From Staphylococcus sp. (GTDB lineage Bacteria; Bacteroidota; Bacteroidia; Bacteroidales; Muribaculaceae), in NCBI GenBank assembly GCA_023665865.1, contig JAMPDC010000001.1, positions 718,360-782,359 of the forward strand: a stretch of 64,000 nt of DNA, written 5' to 3'. The notes beneath the pieces were generated by a model. The model saw only the letters and a program-made list of their open reading frames with translations. It had not been told where the DNA came from and made no database searches. This document shows, piece by piece, positions 1-9,148 of the stretch. Position numbers and translations under genes: made by a program. Numbering within the stretch: position 1 is the stretch's first letter; every line of letters starts with the position of its first letter.

Positions 1-2865
1 CAGCTCATCGGCGGTATCGTGCTCCATCAGGGCAAGATCGCCGAGATGGCTACCGGTGAGGGTAAGACACTCGTGGCAACCCTCCCCACCTTCCTCCGCT
101 CGCTTTCCGGCCGCGGCGTCCACGTAGTGACCGTCAACGACTACCTCTCCAAGCGTGACTCCGAGTGGATGGGCCCGCTCTACATGTTCCACGGCTCGAC
201 CGTCGACTGTATCGACAAGCACCAGCCCAACACCGCCGCACGCCGTGCAGCCTACAACTGCGACATCACCTTCGGTACCAACAACGAATTCGGTTTCGAC
301 TATCTCCGCGACAACATGGCTATGTCGCCCGGCGATATGGTGCAGCGCAAGCACTACTATGCGATCGTCGACGAGGTCGACTCAGTGCTTATCGACGACG
401 CACGTACACCTCTCATCATCTCAGGCCCCGTGCCGCAGGGCGAAGATCAGCTCTTCGACCAGTATCGTGCCAATGTCGAGAAAGTCGTGGAGGCACAGCG
501 CCGTCTCGTCACCAAGATTCTCGCCGACGCCAAGACCAAAATCGCATCCGACGACAAGGAAGTGCGCAAGGAAGGCGCCCTCCTTCTCTTCCGCGCTTTC
601 AAGGGTCTCCCCAAAAACGGTGCACTCATCAAATTCCTCTCGCAGGAAGGCATGAAGAATCTTCTTCTCGAGACCGAAGCTTATTATCTTCAGGACAACA
701 AGCGCGAGATGCCGGTGGTCACCGATCCGCTCTACTTCGTCATCGACGAGAAGAACCGCAGTGTGGAACTCACCGACAAGGGTATCGACGAACTCACAGG
801 AAAGTCTGATGACCCGCAGTTCTTCGTGCTCCCCGACATCGCCTCGCAGCTCTCGGAAACCGAACACATCGCTGACGTCGCAGAGCGCCAGCAGCGCAAA
901 GACCAGCTCATGCAGGACTATGCAGTCAAGGCAGAGCGCGTCCACACCGTCACCCAGCTTCTCAAGGCCTATACTCTCTTTGAGAAAGATGTCGAATATG
1001 TCATCGACGAAGGCAAGATCAAGATTGTCGATGAGCAGACAGGCCGTATCATGGAGGGTCGCCGCTACAGCGACGGTCTCCACCAGGCAATCGAGGCCAA
1101 GGAACACGTGAAGGTCGAGGCTGCGACTCAGACATTCGCAACCATCACGCTCCAGAACTACTTCCGTATGTATCACCGTCTGGCCGGTATGACCGGTACG
1201 GCAGAAACAGAGGCCGGTGAGTTCTGGGATATCTACAAACTTGATGTGGTGACTATCCCGACCAATAAGCCGATTGCCCGCATCGACATGAACGACCGCG
1301 TCTACAAGACTAAGAAAGAGAAATATGCCGCCGTCATCGAGGAGATCCAGGAACTCGTGTCGCAGGGACGCCCGGTACTCGTTGGCACAACTTCGGTCGA
1401 AATCTCCGAACTTCTGAGCCGCATGCTCACGATGCGCCATATCCCCCACAATGTCCTCAATGCCAAGCTCCACCAGAAGGAGGCAGAGATTGTGGCCACC
1501 GCTGGCCGCAAGGGAATGGTGACAATCGCCACCAACATGGCAGGCCGTGGTACCGATATCAAGCTCACCCCCGAGGTGAAAGAAGCCGGCGGTCTCGCCA
1601 TCATCGGTACTGAGCGCCACGAATCGCGTCGCGTCGACCGTCAGCTCCGCGGACGTGCCGGACGTCAGGGCGACCCGGGCTCATCAGTCTTCTACGTCTC
1701 GTTTGAAGACCAACTCATGCGCCTCTTCGCTACCGACCGCGTCATGAAGATGCTTGACACTCTCGGTCTTGAAGAGGGAGAGCGCATTGAAAGCGGTATG
1801 GTGACCAATGCGATCGGCAACGCACAGAAGCGCGTGGAGGAAAATAACTTCGGCATCCGCAAACGCCTGCTCGAATATGACGATGTCATGAACAAGCAAC
1901 GTACCTATATCTACAGCCGCCGTCACCATGCCCTACTCGGCGAGCGCATCGGCATTGACATCGCCAACATGATGTGGGATCTCATCGAAAACATCGTCAA
2001 CAACTTCGGCCCCTCCGACTATCAGGATCTCTCGCTCGAACTCTTCCGCGTGCTCACCATCGAGGCTCCGTTTACCGAGGAGGAATACCGCAATCTCTCC
2101 AAAGAGGATGCCATCGAGAAGATCCACACCGCCGCTCAGGATGCTTTCCAACGCAAGAGCCAGCGCATCCTTGAGGTGGCACAGCCCGTCATCACCGACT
2201 GTGTTGAAAACCGCGGGTTCAAAGGCCGCATCGCTGTCCCGATGACCGATGGCAAGCGCTTCTTCAACCTCGTCGTGAATATCGAGGAGGCATATCGCAC
2301 CGGTTGCAAGTCGATTGTCAAGGAATGGCACAAAGCTGTCCTCCTCGTCACTATCGACGAGCTCTGGAAAGAGCATCTCCGCGAGCTCGATCAGCTGCGT
2401 CAGAGCGTGCAGAACGCATCCTACGAACAGAAAGACCCGCTCGTAATCTACAAGGTCGAGTCGTTCCACCTTTTCGAAGGTATGCTCAACAATCTTAACG
2501 TGAAGGCGATGTCGACACTCATGAGAGGTCAGATCTACGTCCAGCAGGCCCCGGTGCCCCCGCAGAGCGCGACTCCCTCGCCGGAAGGTGAGACAGCAAA
2601 CGAAGAGGCTCCCAAAGAAGAGGCTCCCAAACCTCAGCCCAAGGTGGAGCGTGCAATGCCTGAGCGTGCTAACGACTACTCAAAATACCGCACCTCGCGC
2701 GAAAATCTCCCGGGAGAGAACGCCCAGCGTGCAGCCGCACAGGGAGCCGGTCAGCAGAAAGCTGCGCCACAGCCCGTCAAGGCAGGTCCACGTATCAACC
2801 GCAATGATCCCTGCCCCTGCGGTTCAGGTAAAAAGTACAAGAATTGCCACGGCAAAGGACTCTAA
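1..2865 (+). CDS. secA: SecA preprotein translocase ATPase, 5' end outside window
   Basis: Motor ATPase that drives Sec-dependent export through SecYEG at the inner membrane. The reading frame is open from base 1, so the N-terminus is missing; 954 residues are visible. Seen: the nucleotide-binding loop MATGEGKT near bases 46-69, the DEVD box near base 370, the second motor domain with GTTSVEISE and the [12 protein letters not shown] motif near 1530-1565, and [13 protein letters not shown] near 1640-1680. An acidic/proline linker follows, then a C-terminal zinc-binding SEC-C motif ([16 protein letters not shown]). The long linker and SEC-C tail are usual for Bacteroidetes SecA. A hairpin follows 35 bases after the stop. 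Confidence 0.98.
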   Translation, partial: QLIGGIVLHQGKIAEMATGEGKTLVATLPTFLRSLSGRGVHVVTVNDYLSKRDSEWMGPLYMFHGSTVDCIDKHQPNTAARRAAYNCDITFGTNNEFGFDYLRDNMAMSPGDMVQRKHYYAIVDEVDSVLIDDARTPLIISGPVPQGEDQLFDQYRANVEKVVEAQRRLVTKILADAKTKIASDDKEVRKEGALLLFRAFKGLPKNGALIKFLSQEGMKNLLLETEAYYLQDNKREMPVVTDPLYFVIDEKNRSVELTDKGIDELTGKSDDPQFFVLPDIASQLSETEHIADVAERQQRKDQLMQDYAVKAERVHTVTQLLKAYTLFEKDVEYVIDEGKIKIVDEQTGRIMEGRRYSDGLHQAIEAKEHVKVEAATQTFATITLQNYFRMYHRLAGMTGTAETEAGEFWDIYKLDVVTIPTNKPIARIDMNDRVYKTKKEKYAAVIEEIQELVSQGRPVLVGTTSVEISELLSRMLTMRHIPHNVLNAKLHQKEAEIVATAGRKGMVTIATNMAGRGTDIKLTPEVKEAGGLAIIGTERHESRRVDRQLRGRAGRQGDPGSSVFYVSFEDQLMRLFATDRVMKMLDTLGLEEGERIESGMVTNAIGNAQKRVEENNFGIRKRLLEYDDVMNKQRTYIYSRRHHALLGERIGIDIANMMWDLIENIVNNFGPSDYQDLSLELFRVLTIEAPFTEEEYRNLSKEDAIEKIHTAAQDAFQRKSQRILEVAQPVITDCVENRGFKGRIAVPMTDGKRFFNLVVNIEEAYRTGCKSIVKEWHKAVLLVTIDELWKEHLRELDQLRQSVQNASYEQKDPLVIYKVESFHLFEGMLNNLNVKAMSTLMRGQIYVQQAPVPPQSATPSPEGETANEEAPKEEAPKPQPKVERAMPERANDYSKYRTSRENLPGENAQRAAAQGAGQQKAAPQPVKAGPRINRNDPCPCGSGKKYKNCHGKGL

Positions 2866-2896
2866 CCCAGTCCCCACCCGCTAACAAACACAACTC

Positions 2897-2942
2897 AACG
2901 CAACAGCTGCGGACTCACGAAGAGTCTGCGGCTGTTGATGTA
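2897..2942 (+). terminator. Terminator-like hairpin after secA, copy 1 of a 46-base direct repeat
   Basis: A 16-base-pair stem (2901-2916 with 2922-2937, two G-T wobbles) closes on a 5-base loop ACGAA. No T-run follows. The same 46 bases recur at 3835-3880 with three differences, and every difference keeps the stem paired through a wobble. The position just after secA suggests it ends or stabilises the secA transcript. Confidence 0.65.
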
Positions 2943-3041
2943 TATCAAACCTGGTTAATGTTGGCTGACGTTATCTCTATAAACAAGCGGACTGATTCAG
3001 ATGTTACACAGAGAAAGTATAAAACTTTCGTTCCTAAAAGC

Positions 3042-3072
3042 TTGCAACTGTAAAATGAAAGTCATAACTTTG
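3042..3072 (+). promoter_or_regulatory. Bacteroidetes promoter of the AT-rich cassette
   Basis: TTG at 3042-3044, a 20-base spacer and TAACTTTG at 3065-3072 match the Bacteroidetes -33/-7 consensus. It lies 21 bases before the ATG at 3094. Confidence 0.7.
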
Positions 3073-3093
3073 CGAAAATAAAAGGCTGAAAGT

Positions 3094-3255
3094 ATGAAGG
3101 CATCAATGAAGATACATATAGTCAGAGATTCTGCATCATCAAAAACATGCGGAACCGCTTCAAAAGTGTCTCAAAGCGTTATTAAGCTAAAAGCTGTAAC
3201 CACAGAAGACAGGTTGCGGTTGCGTATTCCTTCTTATCAGTATTTACTACCGTGA
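3094..3255 (+). CDS. Small basic protein, 53 aa, unknown function
   Basis: Starts with ATG at 3094, just downstream of a good promoter, and runs 53 codons to TGA at 3253-3255. The product is rich in Ser, Lys and Thr, with no signal peptide or membrane segment, and ends RLRIPSYQYLLP. I do not recognise it. Its stop overlaps the GTG start of the next gene by four bases, so the two are probably translated together. The alternative is that it is only a leader peptide for the downstream gene. Confidence 0.45.
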   Translation: MKASMKIHIVRDSASSKTCGTASKVSQSVIKLKAVTTEDRLRLRIPSYQYLLP

Positions 3256-3821
3256 GTCTAACAAACGGATTTTATACCCCATCATTTATAATGCGAAGTA
3301 AGGACCATGACTCACTTCGCATTATTGATTTATGGACTTTTAGATCTATCAAGAGCAATAAGCGTTACATAGTTGAGGTCGAGGGGTTTGAAAATGAATT
3401 TTACGGCATAAAATTTTACTGGAAAGGAGTTGAAAAAAGCAAGAATCGTTATTCGTTGCTCACTAACGATTATGAACCTCGTACGATCATTTACTCCTGC
3501 ATAGCAGTGATGTTAGAATATTATCGTAGAAATCCATTAGTCTCATTTGGATTTGTGGCCGCACGCGATTTGGAAGAGGATTTGAAAGGGAAAAATATTG
3601 ATATGGAATCCGGAAGCCGGAGATTTAAATTTTACCAACGGATGATGATTAACTTATTTGGTCCCAAAACATTTCTTCAAGCTTCGGATACTGCCAACAC
3701 GATATATCTCATGATAAATATGAAACAACTCTCCACAGGAGTGATTACAATAAAGGATATCGAGACACGGTTAAACCAGACATATAGTGGAGAGTATCTG
3801 ATTAATGTCAATTCGATATAA
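3252..3821 (+). CDS. Hypothetical protein, 189 aa, cassette gene
   Basis: GTG start overlapping the upstream stop (GTGA). It is a soluble, basic, aromatic-rich protein with no signal peptide. It shows an N-terminal part with RYIVEVEGF, a middle YYRRNPLVSFGFVAARDLEED and a C-terminal half with RRFKFYQRMM and a predicted helix-strand pattern. The family is not one I can name. Base composition is far more AT-rich than secA or the genes that follow, which suggests recent gain. A second copy of the secA hairpin follows its stop, so gene and promoter sit between two direct repeats. Confidence 0.7.
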   Translation: MSLTNGFYTPSFIMRSKDHDSLRIIDLWTFRSIKSNKRYIVEVEGFENEFYGIKFYWKGVEKSKNRYSLLTNDYEPRTIIYSCIAVMLEYYRRNPLVSFGFVAARDLEEDLKGKNIDMESGSRRFKFYQRMMINLFGPKTFLQASDTANTIYLMINMKQLSTGVITIKDIETRLNQTYSGEYLINVNSI

Positions 3822-3834
3822 AAGTATTTCTCCA

Positions 3835-3880
3835 AACGCAACAGCCGTAGACTCACGAAGAGTCTGCGGCTGTTGATGTA
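3835..3880 (+). terminator. Terminator-like hairpin, copy 2 of the 46-base direct repeat
   Basis: Stem 3839-3854 with 3860-3875 (16 pairs, one wobble), loop ACGAA. The right arm and the ten bases around it are identical to the copy at 2897-2942. It lies after the 189-aa cassette gene and before a convergent gene, again without a T-run. Confidence 0.65.
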
Positions 3881-3906
3881 AGGTCCGGTTCGGATTATTG
3901 GAGATA

Positions 3907-4575
3907 TCAGTCAATGAGTCCGCGCAGGCGGAGGTATGATTTGACAAACTCCACATTCTGTTCCATTGTCAGTATTGAGGAATCAAGTGTGAGATCGTAA
4001 CTCTTGGCATCGCCCCAGGTCTTGTCAGTGAAAAAATTATAGTAGTCGGCTCGCCACTTGTTGGTCTTGCGTGCTATCGCTTCGGCTTTCACCTCGTCAA
4101 TGGCATCGTGGCGCCCCATGATGCGCTTGACACACTCGCTCATCGGAGCATGGACGAAGATGTTGACGCAACGGGGATGGTCGCGGAGGATATAGTCAGA
4201 ACTGCGGCCGACGACCACAAACGACTTCTCGCGTGAGGTGTGGATCAGAAACTCACTGATGCTGCGATAGAGACCGTCGTCGGAAATCGACGATGAGCCT
4301 GTATAATAACACATCGGTGTGACTCCCATCGAGAAGCTGAAAAGTCCCTGCAGGAAGGTGGGGAAACGCTCGTCCTTCTTTTCGAAGAAGTCAGGGTTGA
4401 CACCGGCATGCTTTGCCGACTCAACGAGCAATTCTTTGTCGTAGTAAGCAATTCCGAGCGACTCGGCGAGGGCCTTGGCAAGAACACGACCACCGCTGCC
4501 AAACTGGCGGCCTACGGTGATGACAAAAGGCAAGCGCTGTGCTGCGGCGGGAAGTATCGGTTCGTCTGTTTTCAT
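3907..4575 (-). CDS. Cytidylate kinase-like family protein
   Basis: P-loop kinase of the cytidylate_kin2 type, 222 aa. The N-terminal nucleotide-binding loop is GRQFGSGGRVLAKALAE, followed by IAYYDKELL, FVVVGRSSDYILR and a lid-like segment with basic residues (KTNKWRADYYNFFT). Start chosen at ATG 4575 (MKTDEP...). The frame stays open upstream to 4770, but that part overlaps the preceding gene and carries no homology-like sequence. The gap to the upstream EEP gene is 25 bases, so the two are likely one transcript. The phosphate acceptor is not known for this subfamily. Confidence 0.85.
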   Translation of the reverse strand: MKTDEPILPAAAQRLPFVITVGRQFGSGGRVLAKALAESLGIAYYDKELLVESAKHAGVNPDFFEKKDERFPTFLQGLFSFSMGVTPMCYYTGSSSISDDGLYRSISEFLIHTSREKSFVVVGRSSDYILRDHPRCVNIFVHAPMSECVKRIMGRHDAIDEVKAEAIARKTNKWRADYYNFFTDKTWGDAKSYDLTLDSSILTMEQNVEFVKSYLRLRGLID

Positions 4576-4600
4576 AATGATTACAATACTGCTGATGGAT

Positions 4601-5647
4601 TTATCTGTCTTTGCGGAAATAGATGATGGTCGGGAAATGGTCTGAATAACCGTTGAGCCACTCCCCGCGGGAATGGGTGCGCAACGGTGTGCCCTTGGCT
4701 GGCCCCTCGGTAGCATAGAGGAAATCAAAGTCGTTGACCTTGCATGAGGCGTAGTTGAGCGACATGTCACGGTTGTGGGCGAGGAGCGTTCCGGAGACTA
4801 TGATCTGGTCGAAAAGATTCCATGAGCCTTTGTAGGCAAGCGTGCCGACACCGCCGTCGAGGACTGCCCAGAAGGGATTGAAGAACCCGTGAGGCCCGAC
4901 TGTGGCCTCATCGCGCTGCGCTCCGAGAGCGACGGCACACGACCTGTCCTGCGGATCATCGTTGAGGTCACCCATGATGATGACGCCCTGGCGTGGACGG
5001 ATGGCCCATAGAGAATCGGCTATATGCTTGCAAAGCTCTCCGGCAGCCTCGCGCAGATAGCTCGAACGCTCCTGCCCGCCAAGACGCGATGGCCAGTGGT
5101 TGACGATGACACTAAGGGTATCGCCTCCGAGCACTCCGGTGACACACATCTGGTCACGTGTGCGGAGATCGGGATTGTCGGGGACGACGAGAGTATGGTT
5201 GGTCACATCAATCACCGTGAAGAGGGCAGGATTGTAGAGCAAGCTGACATCAATCCCACGGCGGTCAGGAGAGTCGTGATGCACATAGCGCAGTCCCCAC
5301 TCCCGGAGCGCGGGCGCAGCAACAAGATCGGCAACCACACTGCTGTTCTCAACCTCTGCAATGCCAATGATCGCCGGCCCGCCAGGATTAGTCTCAGAGA
5401 CCATATTGGATATGCAACGGGCAAGATTGTCGATCTTGCTCCAATATTTCACACTGTCCCACCGGCGGGCGCCTGTGGGGGAGAATTCCTGGTCATATTT
5501 GCCGTTGGCATTGATGGTATCAAAAAGATTCTCAAGATTATAGAAAGCCACTCCGAACTCCAGGGGCGAACTCACGTCGGGAGTAGCGGCACAGCTGCCA
5601 AGCGCAGTCATAAGCGCGAGGAGCGGGAGGATGAAAAGTCTTTTCAT
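4601..5647 (-). CDS. Endonuclease/exonuclease/phosphatase-fold lipoprotein
   Basis: 348 aa. A lipoprotein signal peptide ends at LGSC (Cys19). The EEP fold is seen in FGVAFYNLENLFDT, GIAEVENSSVVADL, NHWPSR, IIMGDLNDDPQD and a C-terminal GEWLNGYSDHFPTIIYF; the Asn, Glu, Asp-Asn and Asp-His residues are those that bind metal and attack phosphate in this superfamily. The protein is expected to sit outside the cytoplasm and cleave a phosphodiester or phosphomonoester. The substrate (nucleic acid or lipid) cannot be read from sequence. A promoter lies 36 bases upstream. Confidence 0.88.
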   Translation of the reverse strand: MKRLFILPLLALMTALGSCAATPDVSSPLEFGVAFYNLENLFDTINANGKYDQEFSPTGARRWDSVKYWSKIDNLARCISNMVSETNPGGPAIIGIAEVENSSVVADLVAAPALREWGLRYVHHDSPDRRGIDVSLLYNPALFTVIDVTNHTLVVPDNPDLRTRDQMCVTGVLGGDTLSVIVNHWPSRLGGQERSSYLREAAGELCKHIADSLWAIRPRQGVIIMGDLNDDPQDRSCAVALGAQRDEATVGPHGFFNPFWAVLDGGVGTLAYKGSWNLFDQIIVSGTLLAHNRDMSLNYASCKVNDFDFLYATEGPAKGTPLRTHSRGEWLNGYSDHFPTIIYFRKDR

Positions 5648-5682
5648 GTGTGTAGCGAACGTTGGGATTTTGCTTTAGAGTG

Positions 5683-5714
5683 TAAATGTAGCAATTATTT
5701 TTTTATCGCACAAA
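5683..5714 (-). promoter_or_regulatory. Promoter of the EEP-cytidylate kinase operon
   Basis: On the minus strand: TTTG (5714-5711), 20 bases, TACATTTA (5690-5683). The final base differs from the TAnnTTTG consensus. Confidence 0.6.
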
Positions 5715-5823
5715 AATAATGTTGCAACTACGCTTCCGATATAAATCAATGAGGATTTTAAAGCGTAATTAATAGATTATTTAAAAATTCATAACTGTCA
5801 GTCTGCATCCGGTGGATTTTTGT

Positions 5824-5831
5824 TAACTTTG
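5824..5831 (+). promoter_or_regulatory. -7 element of the malic enzyme promoter
   Basis: TAACTTTG, 50 bases before the malic enzyme ATG. The -33 region is less clear (TCTG about 22 bases upstream). Confidence 0.5.
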
Positions 5832-5881
5832 CAGCTAAATTTATGTAAATTTGTCACCGGAAAACGATAAGAACAAAAAAT

Positions 5882-8155
5882 ATGGCAAAAGTTACCAAAG
5901 AAATGGCGCTTGACTATCACCGTTATCCGCGCCCCGGAAAAATCGAGGTCATCCCGACCAAACCCTACGCTACCCAGGCAGACCTCGCGCTGGCCTACTC
6001 GCCCGGCGTGGCCTATCCCTGTCTTGAAATCAAAGATAATCCTGAGGATGTCTACAAATATACCGACAAGGGCAACCTTGTGGCCGTGATCTCCAACGGC
6101 ACTGCGGTGCTCGGTCTCGGCAATATCGGTGCTCTCGCCGGCAAGCCTGTGATGGAAGGCAAAGGTCTTCTCTTCAAGATATTCGCAGGTCTTGACTGCT
6201 TCGACATCGAAGTCGATGAGACAGATCCCGATAAATTCATCCAGATTGTCAAGGCTCTCGGCCCGACATTCGGCGGCATCAACCTTGAGGACATCAAGGC
6301 TCCCGAGTGTTTCAAGATCGAGGAGCGTCTGAAAGCGGAGATGGATATTCCTGTCATGCACGATGATCAGCACGGCACAGCCATCATCTCGGCAGCCGCC
6401 CTGCTCAATGCCCTTGAGATCCAGGGTAAGAAGATCGAGGATATCCGCCTCGTGGTCAACGGTGCCGGCGCTGCCGCTGTTTCATGCACAAAACTCTACT
6501 GTGCCCTTGGCGTGAAGATGGAAAATGTAGTCATGTGTGACAGCAAGGGTGTCATCTCCCAAAAGCGCACCGACCTCAATCCGCAGAAGGCCCAGTTTGC
6601 CACCTCGCGCGACATCACCACTCTTGCCGAAGCGATGAAAGACGCCGACGTCTTCCTCGGCCTCTCGGTTAAAGACGTCGTCACTCCGGAGATGGTCAAG
6701 TCAATGGCTCCCAAGCCCATTGTCTTTGCTCTTGCCAATCCTGATCCCGAAATCGCCTACGAAAAGGCAATGGAGGCACGTCCCGACATCATCATGGGTA
6801 CAGGCCGCTCCGACTATCCCAACCAGATCAACAACGTGTTGGGCTTCCCCTACATCTTCCGCGGGGCTCTCGACTGCGGGGCTTCGGAGATCAACGAGAC
6901 TATGAAGATCTATGCCGTCCGTGCCATCGCCGAGCTTGCCAAAAAGCCTGTCCCCCCGGTGGTCAGCGCTGCCTACAACCGCTCGGACATCAAGTTTGGA
7001 CGTGAATACATCATCCCGACCCCCTTCGACCCCCGTCTGCTCACCTCTGTGTCGCCCGCCGTCGCCAAGGGAGCAATGGATAGCGGAGTCGCCCGCCGTC
7101 CCATCACCGACTGGGACGCATATGACGAAAAGCTCCGTCAGCTCAAGGGCAATGACCGCAAGTTTACCCGCCGCATCAACGAGGCCGCCCGCACCAACCC
7201 GAAGCGTGTGGTCTTCGGCGAAGCAAACACCGACAACATGCTCCGTGCTGCCGCCATCGCCGCCGCCGACGGTCTCTGCGTGCCAATCCTGCTCGGCAAC
7301 GAGGAGATGATCGAAAAGCGCGCACAGCGTCTTGGACTCAACATCGACGGCATCGAGATCGTCAACCTCCGTCACGACCGCGAGGCTTCGCGCCGCGAAC
7401 GCTATGCAGCTATGCTCGCCACCAAACATCAGCGTCAGGGTGAAAACTTCGAGACAGCCCTCGACAAAATGTTTGACCGCAACTATTTCGGCATGATGAT
7501 GGTGGAGACCGGCGATGCCGACGCCTTCATCGCAGGAACCCGCTCGGCCAACAATGCTGCCGCCAATATCGCCCGTGAAGTCATCGGCCTCCGCGACGGC
7601 TTCAAGCATTTCGCTGCAATGCACGTGCTCGAGACCACAAAGGGAACCTACTTCCTCGCCGACACCATGATCAACGGCAATGCCGACGAGGACGCACTCC
7701 TCGACATCTCGCGTCTTGCCAACGACGCCGTCAAGTTCTTCGCCCACGATCCTGTCATGGCGCTCGTGTCATACTCCAACTTCGGATCCAACAAGGAGGA
7801 TGAACCTTCGACTGTCCACAACGTCGTCGGTCGTCTCCACAAGGACTACCCCGACATGATTGTCGACGGTGAGATGCAGGTCAACTATGCCCTCAACAAG
7901 CCCGTCCGCGACAAGGTCTATCCCTTCACCCGTCTCTACGGCAAGGATGTCAACACCCTCGTCTTCCCCAACCTCAGCGCTGCCAATGCCGCATACCGCA
8001 TCATGCTTGAGATGGGAGTCGGCGAGTCGATCGGCCCGATCCAGATGGGTCTGAAGAAACCTGTCCACTTCATCAACGTCGATGCTGAAGTCCGCGACAT
8101 CATCAACCTCATCGCTGTCGCAGGCCTCGACGCCGCAACAATGGCCCACAAGTAA
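5882..8155 (+). CDS. maeB: NADP-dependent malic enzyme, malic-PTA fusion
   Basis: 757 aa, the size of the MaeB class. It makes pyruvate, CO2 and NADPH from malate in the cytoplasm. The N-terminal malic domain shows [12 protein letters not shown], the [22 protein letters not shown] segment near residues 75-95, [20 protein letters not shown] and the NAD(P) fold [12 protein letters not shown]. From about residue 430 the C-terminal half resembles phosphotransacetylase ([33 protein letters not shown]), which in this class acts as an acetyl-CoA-sensing regulatory domain. It stands alone between its own promoter and a strong terminator. Confidence 0.95.
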   Translation: MAKVTKEMALDYHRYPRPGKIEVIPTKPYATQADLALAYSPGVAYPCLEIKDNPEDVYKYTDKGNLVAVISNGTAVLGLGNIGALAGKPVMEGKGLLFKIFAGLDCFDIEVDETDPDKFIQIVKALGPTFGGINLEDIKAPECFKIEERLKAEMDIPVMHDDQHGTAIISAAALLNALEIQGKKIEDIRLVVNGAGAAAVSCTKLYCALGVKMENVVMCDSKGVISQKRTDLNPQKAQFATSRDITTLAEAMKDADVFLGLSVKDVVTPEMVKSMAPKPIVFALANPDPEIAYEKAMEARPDIIMGTGRSDYPNQINNVLGFPYIFRGALDCGASEINETMKIYAVRAIAELAKKPVPPVVSAAYNRSDIKFGREYIIPTPFDPRLLTSVSPAVAKGAMDSGVARRPITDWDAYDEKLRQLKGNDRKFTRRINEAARTNPKRVVFGEANTDNMLRAAAIAAADGLCVPILLGNEEMIEKRAQRLGLNIDGIEIVNLRHDREASRRERYAAMLATKHQRQGENFETALDKMFDRNYFGMMMVETGDADAFIAGTRSANNAAANIAREVIGLRDGFKHFAAMHVLETTKGTYFLADTMINGNADEDALLDISRLANDAVKFFAHDPVMALVSYSNFGSNKEDEPSTVHNVVGRLHKDYPDMIVDGEMQVNYALNKPVRDKVYPFTRLYGKDVNTLVFPNLSAANAAYRIMLEMGVGESIGPIQMGLKKPVHFINVDAEVRDIINLIAVAGLDAATMAHK

Positions 8156-8180
8156 AACCAAAGGCCATCTTATAAACTCT

Positions 8181-8219
8181 CACGGGAGAGCATTGCGTTT
8201 TCAGCAGTGCTCTCCCGTG
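8181..8219 (+). terminator. Terminator after malic enzyme
   Basis: Twelve-pair perfect stem CACGGGAGAGCA / TGCTCTCCCGTG with a 15-base loop, 26 bases after the stop codon, followed by a short T-rich stretch. Confidence 0.75.
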
Positions 8220-8323
8220 TCGTTTGATTGTGTCGTGTATAGAAAAAGAATGGGGGGTAGACAGATATCGTTGTATGTGTGCTATGTGTAAGTTCTCAGC
8301 GAAGGATGAAGGTGTAACGCATG

Positions 8324-8572
8324 TCAGGTCGGGAAATCGAGGAAACCGTCCTCAAGCCAGACGCTGTCATCGTCGCGGTGTTTATGGCGTTTATGTTTCT
8401 TATATTTCTTCGGTTTATGCTTATGGTGGTGATGATGACTTTCTCCTGCGGGAATCTCATAGTCACTCTCAATGCCCCAGTGGCCATAGATACTGCCACA
8501 GCTTCCGAGCGAACAAAGAAGCCCGAGCGAAAGAATCAGTGTAAGTATAGTTGTGCTCTTTAAATTCATCAT
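8324..8572 (-). CDS. Small His/Lys-rich lipoprotein
   Basis: 82 aa from the ATG pair at 8572/8569. A hydrophobic signal peptide ends at LGSC (Cys25). The mature part is only about 58 residues: an aromatic/acidic segment, then GES followed by five His, then a run of Lys/His (KHKPKKYKKHKRHKHR), three Asp, and the tail VWLEDGFLDFPT. The composition suggests metal or polyanion binding at the outer membrane or periplasm, but no function is known. Upstream in-frame starts would add a segment with no signal-peptide character. Moderate confidence that it is real, because the signal peptide and lipobox are complete. Confidence 0.65.
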   Translation of the reverse strand: MMNLKSTTILTLILSLGLLCSLGSCGSIYGHWGIESDYEIPAGESHHHHHKHKPKKYKKHKRHKHRDDDSVWLEDGFLDFPT

Positions 8573-8700
8573 AACGCAAGTTGAACGAGTTGAAACATTT
8601 GTGTATTGGTGAAGAAGAAACATTCATACGCATGTAAACTCAAAACATTGGGAGGGGGAAAAATGTTTAGCATATACAGATAAATCTCATCTATTTTGCT

Positions 8701-8708
8701 TAATTTTG
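8701..8708 (+). promoter_or_regulatory. -7 element before the DUF1573-DUF1573-meaB operon
   Basis: TAATTTTG lies 38 bases before the ATG at 8746. No clear -33 TTTG is seen at the expected distance. Confidence 0.4.
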
Positions 8709-8745
8709 CGATAACCAACACCCCAATTTGAAAAAAAGACCACTT

Positions 8746-9135
8746 ATGAAGAAGCTACTCTTTCTGATGATTCTCGCCATTGCAGGCATCGTCGCCTCAG
8801 CTGAGGCCAAGGAGTCGAAGGCCGAGATAACATTTGAATCCACAACCCACGATTTCGGTACCATCAAGGCCGACGGCGGTACTGTAAGCGCCATCTATAA
8901 ATTCACCAACACGGGAGCCGCCCCATTGACAATCATCAATGTGACCAACGGAGGCTGCGGATGCACCAAACCCTCCTATCCGAAAGCACCTATCGCCCCC
9001 GGCAAGTCGGGCGAGATCAAGATCACCTTCCAGCCGCGCGGACGCTCCGGCGAGTTCAACCGCTCGGTAAAAGTCAAGACCAATGCCTCGGCCGGAAGGA
9101 AGACTTTGAAATTCAACGGTGTCATCATCCCCTGA
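8746..9135 (+). CDS. DUF1573 single-domain periplasmic protein
   Basis: 129 aa. Start taken at ATG 8746 (MKKLLFLMIL), because the upstream TTG adds only a basic tail. Signal peptide about 20 residues ending near AEA. The mature protein is one DUF1573 (ASH/HYDIN-like immunoglobulin fold): FESTTHDFGTIKADGG, YKFTNTGAAPLTIINV, GGCGCTKPSYPKAPIAPGKSG. The GCGCT Cys pair is typical. It is probably a secreted scaffold or adhesin-like domain. The next gene, 13 bases later, carries related domains. Confidence 0.85.
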   Translation: MKKLLFLMILAIAGIVASAEAKESKAEITFESTTHDFGTIKADGGTVSAIYKFTNTGAAPLTIINVTNGGCGCTKPSYPKAPIAPGKSGEIKITFQPRGRSGEFNRSVKVKTNASAGRKTLKFNGVIIP

Positions 9136-9148
9136 ACATAGACCTGAC

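Noticed and set aside
421-1620. 399-codon open frame opposite secA
   Set aside because: It is a reverse-complement shadow of a GC-rich conserved gene; the secA frame is fully supported by motifs and the antisense product has no recognisable feature.
4576-4770. Longer N-terminus for the cytidylate kinase-like gene
   Set aside because: The extension lies inside the upstream EEP gene and reads as Ser/Arg-rich shadow sequence.
6701-7747. 348-codon open frame opposite the malic enzyme
   Set aside because: Antisense shadow of maeB; low-complexity Gly/Asp/Val composition and no start context.
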